Of a DNA stretch of 64,000 nt, positions 63,366-64,000 are shown piece by piece. A model generated the notes under the pieces. That model saw nothing but the letters and a program-made list of their open reading frames with translations, made no database searches and was not told the origin of the DNA. Source of the DNA: Pseudomonas sp. AL03 (GTDB taxonomy: Bacteria; Pseudomonadota; Gammaproteobacteria; Pseudomonadales; Pseudomonadaceae). Location of the stretch: the NCBI RefSeq assembly GCF_029960815.1, contig NZ_JASBRE010000005.1, positions 124,001 to 188,000 on the forward strand, given 5' to 3'. A program made the position numbers and the translations under genes. Each line of letters opens with the position of its first letter. Position 1 is the stretch's first letter.

Positions 63366-63415
63366 AGTCTTTACCTCTCGCCTGTCACTCTGTCGTCGAG
63401 TGATCAGACCTTCTC

Positions 63416-63919
63416 TTATTGGTGGGGGGCAAGGATCAAACGCTCATCCTCTTTGAAAAAATGCTCATCGCAGTTGTTGCCTGTGCCACTGCGATCAACC
63501 ACCAGGAAGTCATCCCGCTTTTCGATCGTCAGCACCGGATGGTGCCAAACGCCGCGATGGTAGTTAATGCCCTGCCTGCCGTTGGTAACGAAGGCGCGGA
63601 CCAAGCCTGATACAGGTTCATCGCCAAGTGGCGCGACCACGATCAGAAAGGGGTTGCCGAGCAGCGGAATGAAAGCCTGGCTACCCAGCGGGTGACGCTC
63701 CAGCATGCTGACGGTCAGCGGCATGTCCTGCGCGTCGGCGCGGAAAATGCTGATGATCGCGTTGTCCTCTGGCGTGGCGGTTTGCACCGTCGCCAGTTTG
63801 TGAAAGCGCATGGTCGAACCGTTGTTGATCATGAAGTGATCGCTGCCGTCGGTTTCGATCACGTCACCGAAAGGGGCGAAGGCTTCTTTGGTCAGCGGTT
63901 CAATCGTCAATGTGCGCAT
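63416..63919 (-). CDS. allA: Ureidoglycolate lyase
   Basis: 167 aa from MRTLTIEP. Cupin-like fold with family motifs LTKEAFAPFGDVIE, MLERHPLGSQAFIPL and NYHRGVWHHPVL (metal/substrate histidines). It splits ureidoglycolate into glyoxylate and urea at the end of purine ring degradation. Co-directional with puuD, giving urate-to-glyoxylate enzymes in one operon; the remaining steps (PuuE-, allantoicase-like) probably lie right of the window. Confidence 0.94.
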   Translation of the reverse strand: MRTLTIEPLTKEAFAPFGDVIETDGSDHFMINNGSTMRFHKLATVQTATPEDNAIISIFRADAQDMPLTVSMLERHPLGSQAFIPLLGNPFLIVVAPLGDEPVSGLVRAFVTNGRQGINYHRGVWHHPVLTIEKRDDFLVVDRSGTGNNCDEHFFKEDERLILAPHQ

Positions 63920-63943
63920 GCTGGTCTTCTTTTCGTTGAGTTT

Positions 63944-63998
63944 GATCGTTCCCACGCTCCGCGTGGGAATGCAGCCCGTGACGCTCCGCGTCACATCC
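63944..63998. repeat. Family A palindromic element, cut by the window edge
   Basis: GATCGTTCCCACGC-TCC-GCGTGGGAATGC, then GTGACGC-TCC-GCGTCAC: the same two hairpin modules as in the element at 19156-19266. The right half lies beyond base 64000. Confidence 0.85.
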
Positions 63999-64000
63999 AA

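Overview
The window looks like chromosome from a Pseudomonas of the fluorescens group. Three kinds of evidence point there: GC-rich codon use; Pseudomonas marker genes (oprI, earP-efp, a liu leucine cluster, tatD, cysB, minCDE, apeB); and a PrrF-type iron sRNA, a Crc-sequestering sRNA next to HMG-CoA lyase, and many short palindromic 'TGTAGGAGC' repeats. I see no rRNA, tRNA, CRISPR array, insertion sequence or prophage. Most of it is core genome with a few degraded genes and intergenic palindromes.

Layout. 1-3.1 kb (minus): a spermidine/opine-type ABC importer feeding a two-subunit FAD/2Fe-2S oxidoreductase cut by the window edge, with a divergent IclR regulator. 4.2-7.3 kb: an ECF sigma/anti-sigma pair divergent from a membrane-anchored catalase-like protein and cytochrome b561; both promoters share the same two-part motif. 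7.3-10.1 kb: a zinc carboxypeptidase, a PrrF sRNA with Fur box, a DUF6124 protein and an S24-type repressor lacking its serine. 10.1-19.7 kb: the leucine/isovalerate (liu) regulon split into liuABCD, an acyl-CoA synthetase, and liuR-liuE, with three LiuR-like operators; a CrcY-like sRNA with a sigma-54 promoter lies downstream of liuE.

19.8-30.1 kb: LysR and acyl-CoA dehydrogenase, tatD, an MltF-like lytic transglycosylase, DoxX, greB, an ABC exporter pair and tesA. 30.1-41.4 kb: an L,D-transpeptidase facing the major lipoprotein OprI, class I DAHP synthase, PilZ and thioredoxin-like genes, a PanE-like reductase, 5'-nucleotidase, universal stress protein, a 158-bp palindrome, cysB, a Gre-like factor, and earP-efp. 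41.5-42.0 kb holds two truncated genes (esterase tail and ohr).

42.0-51.7 kb: two LysR genes around a TauE/SafE exporter, DUF1127, a YcaQ-type DNA glycosylase, class II DAHP synthase, a spermidine-synthase-like protein, a crotonase and a DeaD-type helicase with a long leader. 51.7-59.8 kb: a small membrane protein missed by length cut-offs, a decayed gene, apeB, a kinase-like gene with a frameshift in its catalytic loop, an RluA-type enzyme, minCDE, an LpxL-type acyltransferase and a patatin. 59.9-64 kb: two Tsx-like outer-membrane channels beside urate hydroxylase (puuD) and ureidoglycolate lyase (allA), a purine-breakdown module.

No wholly new multi-gene system stands out. The best leads are the twin ECF promoters around the catalase/b561 module, the two regulatory RNAs, the serine-less S24 repressor, and the paired channels beside puuD.
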